Shown here: positions 26,531 to 33,931 of the stretch, piece by piece | How the letters are laid out: each line of letters begins with the position of its first letter | Position numbering within the stretch: the stretch's first letter is position 1 | Source: Halovenus marina | Lineage (GTDB): Archaea > Halobacteriota > Halobacteria > Halobacteriales > Haloarculaceae | Reading direction: 5' to 3' | Length of the DNA stretch: 64,000 bases | Assembly (NCBI RefSeq): GCF_051414115.1 | Contig: NZ_JBLKNZ010000001.1 | Span: 248,001 to 312,000 of the forward strand | Notes under the pieces: generated by a model | The model's database searches: none | Told to the model about the DNA's origin: nothing | The model's input: the letters and a program-made list of their open reading frames with translations, nothing else | Made by a program: the position numbers and the translations under genes

Positions 26531-27706
26531 TTACAGCGAGCTAAGATGGTGGGCCGTCTTGCAGCCCGCACCGGTGTTGAGAACGACGACCTCGTCGCTC
26601 TCGTCAAAGACGCCATCAGCTCCGAGTTTCATCGCTCCGGCGAGCGCAACGCCGGGGTTGACACACACTTCGACGCCCGCGAGCCGCGCGCTGTCGCGGG
26701 CGGCCTCGATGGCAGTATCGTCGCTGACCTGAACGCCGGTGCCGCCGGATTCGGTGACGATGTCGATCAGCCACGGCGATGCACCCGGGTCGGGAACCTC
26801 GACACCGCGTGCGATCGAGTTGGGGTTCTCCCAGACGGTGTGTGCGTCGGTCTTCTCATCGAGTGCGCGAACGATCGGGGCGTTGCCGGAACTCTGTGCG
26901 ACGTGCAGGGCTGGCATCGCATCTTCGTCGAGCCAGCCGAGTTCGAGCAACTCCTGGTATGCCTTCCAGATGCCGACGAGACCGACGCCGCCGCCGGTGG
27001 GATAGACGACGTGGTCGGGCGTCGTCCAGTCGAGTTGCTCGAACAACTCGAAGCCCATTGTCTTCTTCCCCTCGTGTCTGAACGGCGTGTGGAAGGTGGC
27101 GACGGAGTAGCGGTCGTTCGCTTCGAGGTCCTCCATGAACGCCGACCCCGCCTCGGGGAGTTTCCCGTCGACGAGATGCAGCTGTGCGCCGTGTGCGTCC
27201 GTCATCTGCTTTTGAATATCTCCGGCCTGGTGGTTCATGAAGACGTGACAGTCCAGCCCTGCCCGTGCGGCGTAGGCGCTCGCGGCCTGCCCTGCGTTGC
27301 CAGCAGTCGCCAGCGCCACCTCGTCGATGCCCTGCTGCACCGCGCCGGAGATAGACGCCGACGCGCCCCGGTCTTTGAACGTGTTCGTCGGGTTCTGTCC
27401 CTCGTCTTTGAGGAGCAAGCGGTCGACGCCAGCCCGCTCTGCGAGTCGGTCCGCAGAGATGAGTGGCGTCTCGCCCTCACCGAGCGAGACGATGTTGTCG
27501 GTGTCTGTGATCGGAAGCAGTTCGCGATACTTCCACATCGAGCCGTGTCGTTGCTCCCAGTCGTCCCTGGTGATATCTACCGAGTCGTAGTCGTACTGCG
27601 GGTCGAGAATCTGGTCCTCGACGGGAAACGCAGTGAAGTCCGTCTCGTAGGTGTCCCCGGAGAACACGTCCTCGAAGTGCGTGAGCGCGCTGTTTGTGTC
27701 GGCCAT
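26531..27706 (-). CDS. thrC: threonine synthase-family PLP enzyme
   Basis: Starts at the ATG ending at 27706, giving 391 residues; the in-frame extension upstream has no family resemblance. It is a fold-type II PLP enzyme. LLKDEGQNPTNTFKDRGA carries the Schiff-base Lys (K111). GNAGQAASAYAARAGLDCHVF is the substrate-binding loop, and PTGGGVGLVGIWKAYQEL binds the cofactor phosphate. Threonine synthase converts O-phosphohomoserine to threonine; the related cysteate synthase and 2,3-diaminopropionate-type enzymes share the pattern, so some doubt remains. A direct repeat with 30-bp spacing lies across its promoter (27711-27750). Confidence 0.8.
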   Translation of the reverse strand: MADTNSALTHFEDVFSGDTYETDFTAFPVEDQILDPQYDYDSVDITRDDWEQRHGSMWKYRELLPITDTDNIVSLGEGETPLISADRLAERAGVDRLLLKDEGQNPTNTFKDRGASASISGAVQQGIDEVALATAGNAGQAASAYAARAGLDCHVFMNHQAGDIQKQMTDAHGAQLHLVDGKLPEAGSAFMEDLEANDRYSVATFHTPFRHEGKKTMGFELFEQLDWTTPDHVVYPTGGGVGLVGIWKAYQELLELGWLDEDAMPALHVAQSSGNAPIVRALDEKTDAHTVWENPNSIARGVEVPDPGASPWLIDIVTESGGTGVQVSDDTAIEAARDSARLAGVEVCVNPGVALAGAMKLGADGVFDESDEVVVLNTGAGCKTAHHLSSL

Positions 27707-27710
27707 TACC

Positions 27711-27750
27711 GTGACATCTCGGCCCCGATTGTTAAGCGTTGTGACATCTC
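27711..27750. promoter_or_regulatory. 10-bp direct repeat, 30-bp period, flanking the thrC TATA-like box
   Basis: gtgacatctc occurs at 27711-27720 and again, identically, at 27741-27750. The AT-rich box reading cttaacaa on the minus strand (27732-27739) lies between them, about 28 nt from the thrC start at 27706. A period of 30 bp is close to three helical turns, placing both copies on one face of the DNA, so a regulator binding two half-sites is plausible. Confidence 0.5.
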
Positions 27751-27869
27751 CACTGGGGTTCCGCGTGTCGACAACCCCGATTCGCGAAACTCCCGGCAAC
27801 CGAGACGGGTTCCGTCGACGCTGACGGAACCAGTCGTCAGTATTACGTGCTGACGGTCGAAGAAAGGGT

Positions 27870-28748
27870 ATGGAACTGGGTTCGTTTGTCACGCCGTACT
27901 ACCCCGACGAGAACGCGCCGAGCGAGAACGCGCAGTCGCTGGTCGACCGGGCGCGCCTGTGTGCAGACGCTGGATACGACTACGTCGAGGTCGGCGATCA
28001 CCACGTCACTCGCGGGGGGCAGTTCTTCCAGAACGTCCCGACCGCGGGCCGTCTCGCCTCCGTCTTCGACCACGTGGCGATGCTCGCGCTCCTCCCGCTG
28101 TACGAACCCCTGTTCGTCGCCGAGTACCTCGGAACGCTCGGCGCGTACACTGACCGTCTCGACCTGTGGTGTGCCATCGGGGGCAACCAGGACTCCTTCG
28201 ACGCCGTCGGCGTTCCGATGGACTCGCGCGCCAGTCGATTCGAGGAGTCGCTGACAGTCATCGAACGGTTGCTGACCGAGGAGGCAGTGACCTACGACGG
28301 CGAGCACTTCACCCTCGACGACGTGTCCATCAGCCCCCGCGCGGATCCGCGGATCTGTATCGGTGGCGGCGCGAAGCCAGCGGTCGAGCGGGCCGGACGG
28401 CGTGGCGACGCCTGGGTCGCACACCCTACCGAAGGCCATGACGCGCTGAACGGCAAGATTGGCTGGTTCGAGGACGCTGGCGGCGGCACGGTCATCGCTC
28501 GCCGGGACGCACTCGTCCTCGAAGACGCCGAGGCGGCACGAGCGCGCGCGTCGGAACTGCTCGAATCCGGCTATCGGGGCTGGCCGGAGGACGCCGAGTT
28601 CCCAATTGTGGGCGACGCGGAGGACGTCGCCGCGGAACTCGACCGACTCGAAGCGCTCGGCGTCGACGAGGTGGTCGTCGGCGCGATGGACCACCAGCAC
28701 GCCAGCGAGACCTTCGAGGAGTTTGCGCGCGGATACGACCGGCTGTAG
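27870..28748 (+). CDS. LLM-class flavin-dependent oxidoreductase
   Basis: A 292-residue TIM-barrel luciferase-like protein. The N-terminal beta strand reads MELGSFVTPYYPDEN, followed by YDYVEVGDHHVTRGG, and ICIGGGAKPAVERAGRRGDAW is the flavin-phosphate-binding region. LLM enzymes use FMN or F420; haloarchaea commonly have F420, and no FMN-reductase partner is present. It lies convergently opposite the extradiol/Rieske cluster (stop to stop 38 bp) and divergently from thrC. Proteins of this class can oxidise alcohols, reduce activated alkenes or mono-oxygenate, so an accessory step in aromatic catabolism is possible but unproven. A TATA-like tattacg box lies 27 nt upstream. Confidence 0.78.
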   Translation: MELGSFVTPYYPDENAPSENAQSLVDRARLCADAGYDYVEVGDHHVTRGGQFFQNVPTAGRLASVFDHVAMLALLPLYEPLFVAEYLGTLGAYTDRLDLWCAIGGNQDSFDAVGVPMDSRASRFEESLTVIERLLTEEAVTYDGEHFTLDDVSISPRADPRICIGGGAKPAVERAGRRGDAWVAHPTEGHDALNGKIGWFEDAGGGTVIARRDALVLEDAEAARARASELLESGYRGWPEDAEFPIVGDAEDVAAELDRLEALGVDEVVVGAMDHQHASETFEEFARGYDRL

Positions 28749-28786
28749 GTCGGTATCGACCGAACGAAAGCGCAAACCGCAATTCC

Positions 28787-29683
28787 TCAGGAGCCGCCGG
28801 AGAACGACTCGGGTGGCTGTACGTCGCCGCCCCACGAGGACACCGTGTTGTCGGTGTCGCTCAGCTCTCTGACGCCCGTTTCGGCCGCCTCGTCGAGCGT
28901 CGCCATCTCGGCGCTCAACTCGATCCGGTTGCCGCCGGGGCCCCAGAAGTACGCGAACAGGTTCGACCCGGCGTTGTGTCTGCTCGGCCCGAGTTCGAGA
29001 CGGTAGCCGTGCTGTGCGAGTCGGTCACAGAACCGCTTGATGTGTTCCATCGAGTCGAGGTCGAAGCCGAGGTGATGGAGCGTCTCGTCGGGGTCGTCCG
29101 ATTCGGTGAATCCGGCGTCGTGGTGGAACCGACCGAATCGGAGCCACGACTGGAAGGAGGAGCCGTCGTCGTGAACGATCTTATCCGAGACCTTGAAATC
29201 GACGTGCTCGGTCAGGAAGTCCACGTCTTCATCGACGATGTGGCTCATCAGGTTGATGTGGTCGAGATTCCGTGGGGCGATTCCGCCGCGACCCTCGGCG
29301 GCCTGTGTCGGATGGAGATAGTCGGGGTCTTCGACTGTCACCAGTTCCATGTCGACGCCGCTCGGCAGCGAGAAGCGAATCCCCTCGTCCTGAGAGTATT
29401 CCCCGCCATCGGTTCGCGTAACGTCGACGCCAGCGTCTTGGAGACGGGTCTCGTAATCGGCCAGCGTCTCACTGTCGGGAACCCTGATGGCGAAGTGTTC
29501 GACGCCGGTGCCGCCTTCGACCAGGCCCAGGTCGTAGTTTTCGTCCAGCCCACAGCCGAGATAGACGATGTCGTCGTCGCGTGCTAGTTCTACGAGGCCC
29601 ATCACGTCCGTGTAAAACGCGAGGGCGTCGTCTACGTCTGTCACTCGCAAGACCGTGTGTTCGAGTACTCTCGTTCCTGTCAT
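28787..29683 (-). CDS. extradiol ring-cleavage dioxygenase (catechol 2,3-dioxygenase/VOC superfamily)
   Basis: A 298-residue two-domain VOC protein. The C-terminal domain has the expected 2-His-1-carboxylate iron ligands: His142 in LDHINLMSH, His203 or 204 in TLHHLGFD and Glu255 in GNRIELSAE. The last ~70 residues match the truncated protein at 1-215, showing a paralogous pair. It would cleave a catechol next to the two hydroxyls to a yellow meta-cleavage product, using O2. It is the last gene of the leftward Rieske-dioxygenase operon, the natural position for a ring-opening enzyme. Bicyclic 1,2-dihydroxynaphthalene-type or biphenyl-type catechols are possible substrates; ring specificity cannot be read. 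Confidence 0.85.
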   Translation of the reverse strand: MTGTRVLEHTVLRVTDVDDALAFYTDVMGLVELARDDDIVYLGCGLDENYDLGLVEGGTGVEHFAIRVPDSETLADYETRLQDAGVDVTRTDGGEYSQDEGIRFSLPSGVDMELVTVEDPDYLHPTQAAEGRGGIAPRNLDHINLMSHIVDEDVDFLTEHVDFKVSDKIVHDDGSSFQSWLRFGRFHHDAGFTESDDPDETLHHLGFDLDSMEHIKRFCDRLAQHGYRLELGPSRHNAGSNLFAYFWGPGGNRIELSAEMATLDEAAETGVRELSDTDNTVSSWGGDVQPPESFSGGS

Positions 29684-29746
29684 TGTTCTGTATTTGTGTA
29701 TTGGTGTCGTGCGTTCGCAGTTGGTTTGAAGGCGATACGCGGCCGG

Positions 29747-30241
29747 TCAGTGGCCGTGGTCGTGGTCGTCGCCGCCAGGGCCGAATGGCGTCTCGAGCCA
29801 CTCGGAAAACCGCTCGTGTGTCTGTGTCGCCAGCCACGCTAACTCCGCTGGCCCGATTTCGATGTCGTAGCCCAGCTTCGGCGCGGTTATCTCGATACTA
29901 CGTCTGTCGTCTGCGACGTCGATGGCCGCCCGTGCGTACTCGCTGCTGACTGTGATGGTGCCGTCCAGGTCGTCGCGTTGCTCACTGGCACCGTCGCTGT
30001 CCGCGGAGAACTGCGATTCGAGCGATGGGTCGAGGTCGGCAGCCTTCTCTGCCAGGTCCTCGGGGTCCTGCCAGGCGACGCTTTCGAGCATGATCGCGTC
30101 CATCCGGATCGACGAATCGGAGCCAGCGTGCACTTCGAGTCGCTCGCCCATCCGCGTGAAGCGCTTCTGTACCGTTACGGCTCCCTCGCTGTCGGCAATC
30201 TGCACCGCGGGTGTCGCCGGTTTGGTGCCTGTTGCCGTCAT
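29747..30241 (-). CDS. conserved-context protein of unknown function with His/Asp-rich C-terminus
   Basis: A 164-residue protein that I do not recognise. It is acidic and has no Cys, so it is not a ferredoxin. No signal peptide or transmembrane segment is visible. The middle (about 25-125) looks like alternating beta strands (VTVQKRFTRMGERLEVHAG, DGTITVSSEYARAAIDV), the C-terminal third is helical (ELAWLATQTHERFSEW), and the tail ends GGDDHDHGH, a potential metal-binding sequence. It lies two bases after the dioxygenase beta gene and 63 bp before the extradiol dioxygenase gene, within an operon. It may be an accessory protein for the oxygenase, for instance in iron delivery or substrate binding; this is inference only. 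Confidence 0.65.
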   Translation of the reverse strand: MTATGTKPATPAVQIADSEGAVTVQKRFTRMGERLEVHAGSDSSIRMDAIMLESVAWQDPEDLAEKAADLDPSLESQFSADSDGASEQRDDLDGTITVSSEYARAAIDVADDRRSIEITAPKLGYDIEIGPAELAWLATQTHERFSEWLETPFGPGGDDHDHGH

Positions 30242-30243
30242 GG

Positions 30244-30768
30244 TCAGAAGAACACTGAGAGGTTTTTCATCGGCAGGATGGTGTGGTCGAGGTGAACGTC
30301 CCGCTCGGCGAGTTTCAGGTCACCGTCGACGCGCCGGAGCGTGTCATCCCGCTCTGCCGAGAGGAGCGTTCCCTTGGTGTCTTCGCCCTGGCCGCGAAAG
30401 AGCAGGAGGTTGGTCTTGGTCTCGACTTCGTCACCGTCGGTGTCGACGACGCGAACGTTCGAGACGTGATGGCGCGTCCGAGAGGGCGGGTCTTCCGACC
30501 ACGCGAATTCGGACTGGAAGCGCTCGACGCGTGCTTCTAGCGTCGAACGGTCCTCCTTGTAGTTGAAGCCTTCTTCGCTGAACTCCGAGCGCTCGGCGCC
30601 TTTCTCGCGGCTGACCCGCACTGGCATGTCGTAGGTGACGTCGTCAGTCATCATCTCCAGCCAGTCTTCGAGTTCCTTCTCGTCGAGCAGGTGAGCCTCT
30701 TGGTTGTAAAACTGGACGCACTCGTAGTGCAGTTCCACGTCCGTCGGCTGCTGTTGTGATTCACTCAT
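30244..30768 (-). CDS. aromatic-ring-hydroxylating dioxygenase beta subunit
   Basis: A 174-residue protein with the NTF2-like fold of ring-hydroxylating dioxygenase small subunits. Supporting features are the helical N-terminus CVQFYNQEAHLLDEKELEDWLEMM, the RTRHHVSNVRV strand and the region VETKTNLLLFRGQGED. The beta subunit has no catalytic site, but with alpha it forms the alpha3beta3 oligomer typical of naphthalene, biphenyl and benzoate dioxygenases. Its start is two bases downstream of the alpha gene and it is followed two bases later by the unknown 164-residue protein, indicating one transcript. The dedicated alpha/beta pair argues for a true ring-hydroxylating dioxygenase rather than an alpha-only demethylase. 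Confidence 0.88.
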   Translation of the reverse strand: MSESQQQPTDVELHYECVQFYNQEAHLLDEKELEDWLEMMTDDVTYDMPVRVSREKGAERSEFSEEGFNYKEDRSTLEARVERFQSEFAWSEDPPSRTRHHVSNVRVVDTDGDEVETKTNLLLFRGQGEDTKGTLLSAERDDTLRRVDGDLKLAERDVHLDHTILPMKNLSVFF

Positions 30769-30770
30769 TG

Positions 30771-32198
30771 TTAGATGTGGTCCTCTGGGTAGCTCATGCC
30801 GACGTCCTCGCCACTCATGGCCTTGTGCCAGTTGCCGTGGAAGGTGCGACAGGTCCCCTCTTCGAGGTTGTCGTCCCAGGCGGTGCCGGGGCCGTCGAAG
30901 TCATCGACGATCGATGCCTTGCTCATGCCGGGCATCCCCATCTGATAGTTCATGTTGAAGCCCTGCTGCTCGGCGAAGACTGACCCGGCGGCGTCGGCGA
31001 TACCGTCCCAGACCGCGAGGTCGTCCTGCTCGAAGTTGCCCGATGGGCTGAAGGTGCCGACTGCCACGTCGTAGGCGCGTTCCTTGTACTCGTCGGAGGC
31101 GTCGGCGGGTGCGAGCACCCAACTCCAGAACTCCATCGTGCCGGGGCCGATGGGCTGCCACTTCCGCAGCGAGAAAAAGCCATCCAGGTCCTCGTCGGGG
31201 TCGTTGGTCGCGGCGAGATGAATGAAGGAGAGGTTGGGGAAGATAGTCCCCGTGGCCGCGCCACAGGCCGCCGCCATATCGGCCTGCGCCTCCGAGAGGT
31301 TCGAGGTGTCGACGTACTCCTCGGGGTAGCCGAAGTAGATCTCGTCTTCGGGCTCGAGCAGTCGCAGACTCGTCGACCCCGAATCAGCGTGGGTGACGTG
31401 CATCTGCGTCTCCTGACCGGGGGTGCCCGAAATCTCGTCGGCGGCGAAGCCGACCTCGATGACCGACCTGTGCGCGTAGGCGGTGTGGTAGCTGTCGGCG
31501 GAGAAGTTGTCCGCGCCGGACTTCCAGTCGCTGTCTGCGCGCCAGCGGTGCGGTTCGCCGATGACCTCCATGCCGCCCTTGCCGACGTCGAGGTGGACGT
31601 CGAGGTACCACTTGAAGTCGCCGAGGTACTCCTCCAGCGACGGCCCCTCCTCAGCGATGGATGCGAAGACCATCCCCTTGTAGTTCTCGACGCGGGGTGC
31701 TTCGACGAGTCCCCACTCCTCGGCGTCGAGTCCCTGATAGGCCTGATGTTTCAGCGGGACACCGGTGAGGTCGCCCGTGTTTTTGAACGTCCAGCCGTGG
31801 TAGGGACACCGGAAGTGAGAGGTGTTGCCCTGCTCGGCGCGACAGAGAGCGCTCCCGTGGTGTGAACAGGAGTCGAACAGGACGCGAATCTCCTCTTCCT
31901 CGTCGCGCACGAAGATGAACGGGTCCTTGCCGATGTAGCGCTGGGCGTAATCGCCCGGCTCCGGAATCTCCGTCTCGTGGCCGATGAACACCCAGCACTG
32001 ACCGAAGATGCGCCGGAGTTCCGCCTCGAATATCTCTTCGTCGTTGTACACCTTCACCGGGAGCATCCCGTCTTCCAGCATCTCCCCGTGCTGTTCGATG
32101 AGTTGCTCCACTCGGTCTGAAACCTCGTAGTCGACACCCGTACTCGTCGTCGGACGACCCGGTGGGTCTTCTGGGCAATCACAGTGGTCCTGTGCCAT
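30771..32198 (-). CDS. Rieske aromatic-ring-hydroxylating dioxygenase alpha subunit
   Basis: 475 residues from the ATG ending at 32198; an alternative ATG ends at 32213, but the shorter start fits the TATA-like segment about 25-30 nt upstream. The Rieske 2Fe-2S motif is C111-x-H113 and C131-x2-H134 (CSHHGSALC and CPYHGWTF). The mononuclear iron site is D235-x2-H238-x4-H243 in NFSADSYHTAYAHRS, with the third acidic ligand probably in the FEQDDLAVWDGI region. These are complete, so catalysis is expected: O2-dependent cis-dihydroxylation of an aromatic ring. No ferredoxin or reductase gene is seen in the operon, so electrons must come from proteins encoded elsewhere. Confidence 0.9.
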   Translation of the reverse strand: MAQDHCDCPEDPPGRPTTSTGVDYEVSDRVEQLIEQHGEMLEDGMLPVKVYNDEEIFEAELRRIFGQCWVFIGHETEIPEPGDYAQRYIGKDPFIFVRDEEEEIRVLFDSCSHHGSALCRAEQGNTSHFRCPYHGWTFKNTGDLTGVPLKHQAYQGLDAEEWGLVEAPRVENYKGMVFASIAEEGPSLEEYLGDFKWYLDVHLDVGKGGMEVIGEPHRWRADSDWKSGADNFSADSYHTAYAHRSVIEVGFAADEISGTPGQETQMHVTHADSGSTSLRLLEPEDEIYFGYPEEYVDTSNLSEAQADMAAACGAATGTIFPNLSFIHLAATNDPDEDLDGFFSLRKWQPIGPGTMEFWSWVLAPADASDEYKERAYDVAVGTFSPSGNFEQDDLAVWDGIADAAGSVFAEQQGFNMNYQMGMPGMSKASIVDDFDGPGTAWDDNLEEGTCRTFHGNWHKAMSGEDVGMSYPEDHI

Positions 32199-32215
32199 AT
32201 CACTGAAAGGCACCG

Positions 32216-32233
32216 GAATTTACATAGAAATTC
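32216..32233. promoter_or_regulatory. perfect 6-bp dyad overlapping the Rieske operon promoter
   Basis: gaattt at 32216-32221 and aaattc at 32228-32233 form a palindrome with a 6-bp spacer. It lies 18-35 nt before the chosen dioxygenase start and overlaps the AT-rich TATA-like segment, the position where a repressor could block promoter recognition. Such a dyad could be chance in AT-rich DNA, so the operator role is tentative. Confidence 0.45.
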
Positions 32234-32320
32234 ACCCATGATATCGATGGGGTTTTATAACGAACACGGCGGCAGATCGCGCGAAAATCGCACAACGTCG
32301 AAGGGAAAATGTCGGGCCGA

Positions 32321-33319
32321 TCAGTCGAACGAGGGGAGCACTTCGTCGACGAACTGCTCTAGCTGGCCGTGTGCATCTTCGCCGCCGAATCGGAGGATGA
32401 ACTCGTCGACACCGGCGTCTTTGAACGTCTCGATCCACTCGATGAGGTCGTCCGCGTCGCCGCTGGGGCCCCATTCGAGGGGGTCTTTCCCCTTGTAGAG
32501 GTGTGGGTAGTAGGTCTTGATGTACTCCTTCATCTTCTCGTCGGCCGCCTGGGTGTTGTCGTCGATAGTCATCGTGACCTGGAAGGTGTTGTGCGTGTCC
32601 TCCGGGTCGTAGCCGTTCTCCTCGGCGTACTTGACGATGGCATCGTTCTGGCGGCGGTACTCCTCGGGTGCGTGGCCGAGGCCCGCTGCCATCCAGCCGT
32701 CACCGAGTTCGACGATTCGCCACGCGGCGCGGTTGACCACGTCGTCGCTGGCGGAATCGTGGTGTGCGGGGTTGCTGATGACGTGAATCGGCGGCTCGTC
32801 CTGTACTGGTGCAAGATCACGAACCTCCGGACCGCGACGGAAATCGATATCCTCGTACTGGTAGATGTCGCCGTCGTAATTGAGTTCGCCCTCGCGCCAG
32901 AACTGCTTGAAGATCTCCAGTTGTTCTTCGAGCATCTTCGCACGCTTGCGGTAATCGAGCCCGAGCGCCTCGTACTGCTCCTTGCAGCCGGGCGTCGGCG
33001 GTCCCATGCACGCGCCGAGGTGCATGCGCCCGTCCGAGAGCATCTCCAGCGTGTTCCATGCCTGCAGGAACTGCAGGGGGTCACGGAGCGGCGTGATCAT
33101 ACAGCCGGTTCCGAGCTTTACGTCGTCTGTCTGGGCGGCGAGATGGCCGAGGAGGCTGATCGGTTCCAGCCGCGGCCGGTCGAGGAGGCTGTCCCCGACC
33201 CAGACCGAGTCGAGGCCAAGTTCCTCTGTCCGCTTGCCCAGATCCATCATCGTCTCAACTGTGTAGCTTTCCATCAACAACGGTTCGCGGTTGTTGATGT
33301 TAACTCCGAACTCTACCAT
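32321..33319 (-). CDS. LLM-class (probably F420-dependent) flavin oxidoreductase
   Basis: 332 residues from the ATG ending at 33319; the long upstream frame is unsupported. It is a luciferase-like TIM barrel: MVEFGVNINNREPLLME, LGLDSVWVGDSLLDRPR and LGTGCMITPLRDPLQFLQAW, and WNTLEMLSDGRMHLGACMG is typical of the N5,N10-methylene-H4MPT reductase-like/F420-dependent group. No FMN-reductase component lies nearby, supporting F420. It is upstream of and parallel to the Rieske operon across a 122-bp gap, so it could be cotranscribed or separately controlled. A role in ring or side-chain oxidation is plausible; the substrate is unknown. A second LLM protein is encoded at 27870-28748. Confidence 0.8.
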   Translation of the reverse strand: MVEFGVNINNREPLLMESYTVETMMDLGKRTEELGLDSVWVGDSLLDRPRLEPISLLGHLAAQTDDVKLGTGCMITPLRDPLQFLQAWNTLEMLSDGRMHLGACMGPPTPGCKEQYEALGLDYRKRAKMLEEQLEIFKQFWREGELNYDGDIYQYEDIDFRRGPEVRDLAPVQDEPPIHVISNPAHHDSASDDVVNRAAWRIVELGDGWMAAGLGHAPEEYRRQNDAIVKYAEENGYDPEDTHNTFQVTMTIDDNTQAADEKMKEYIKTYYPHLYKGKDPLEWGPSGDADDLIEWIETFKDAGVDEFILRFGGEDAHGQLEQFVDEVLPSFD

Positions 33320-33533
33320 AAGCACGTACCGCTTAGGAGACGAGCGTGTTAACACTATTTTAACCGATGTGATACTAGCGGCAAATTGCCACACGGATGC
33401 GGAATGCGTACCAGGTCTGTGATAGGGTGCTGTCGTAGAGCGTGTCCCTCGAATCGTTCGAAGTTTATCCGTAGACCGGTCTCCTGCTCTGCTCGGCCAG
33501 AGGGGGGTGCTGGCTCTGAGACAGCGAAAAGCG

Positions 33534-33540
33534 TATTTAT
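33534..33540 (+). promoter_or_regulatory. TATA-like box upstream of the small membrane protein gene
   Basis: tatttat centred 27 nt before the GTG at 33564, which supports a leaderless start there rather than at the upstream codon 33507. Confidence 0.5.
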
Positions 33541-33563
33541 GTGATGCAGCGAAACGAGTGCAC

Positions 33564-33758
33564 GTGTCAGAACAGCCCTCCAAGCGGTCGAATGGTCTGG
33601 TTAGCACAGAAACCAAGATTACAGCATGCTTCGTCGTAATCGCTCTCCTCTCGGTGTTCGGGACGACAGCCGTAACTGACAGCCAATGGGTTCACCTCGC
33701 CGTACTTCTCGGCGTTGGTGTCATCGCCCCGACACTGATCAACGAATGGCGTAACTAA
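33564..33758 (+). CDS. small two-helix membrane protein
   Basis: 64 residues from the GTG at 33564, chosen because a TATA-like box lies 27 nt before it; a longer frame opens at 33507. After a short basic N-terminus (VSEQPSKRSNGLVSTETK) there are two hydrophobic segments, ACFVVIALLSVFGTTAV and VHLAVLLGVGVIAPTLI, joined by a polar turn, consistent with a hairpin in the membrane. I recognise no domain. The coding region's last 21 bases are partly duplicated just after the stop, at 33761-33781. It is monocistronic between unrelated genes, and its function cannot be inferred. Confidence 0.6.
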   Translation: MSEQPSKRSNGLVSTETKITACFVVIALLSVFGTTAVTDSQWVHLAVLLGVGVIAPTLINEWRN

Positions 33759-33781
33759 CGCTGATCACTGAATGGCGTAAC
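33735..33781 (+). repeat. imperfect 21-bp direct repeat spanning the end of the small membrane gene
   Basis: ctgatcaacgaatggcgtaac (33735-33755) recurs as a copy with two mismatches at 33761-33781. The first copy encodes the protein's final residues and the second follows the stop codon, so it looks like a small local duplication or slippage event. Confidence 0.7.
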
Positions 33782-33931
33782 CACTCGGGATACGCGCCCG
33801 AGACGCACGCTCTTCGCACGGTCAGACGCGTTCGGGGACACGAGCCGAACCGCACGACAGCCGCGCAAGCCGCGAGCGGGGCCACGGACGATTCCGAAGC
33901 GTTTTCTTGCCTTCCCAGCGTGGGTCTGGTA

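Noticed and set aside
29747..30241. Ferredoxin for the Rieske dioxygenase
   Set aside because: The translation contains no Cys, so it cannot hold an iron-sulfur cluster.
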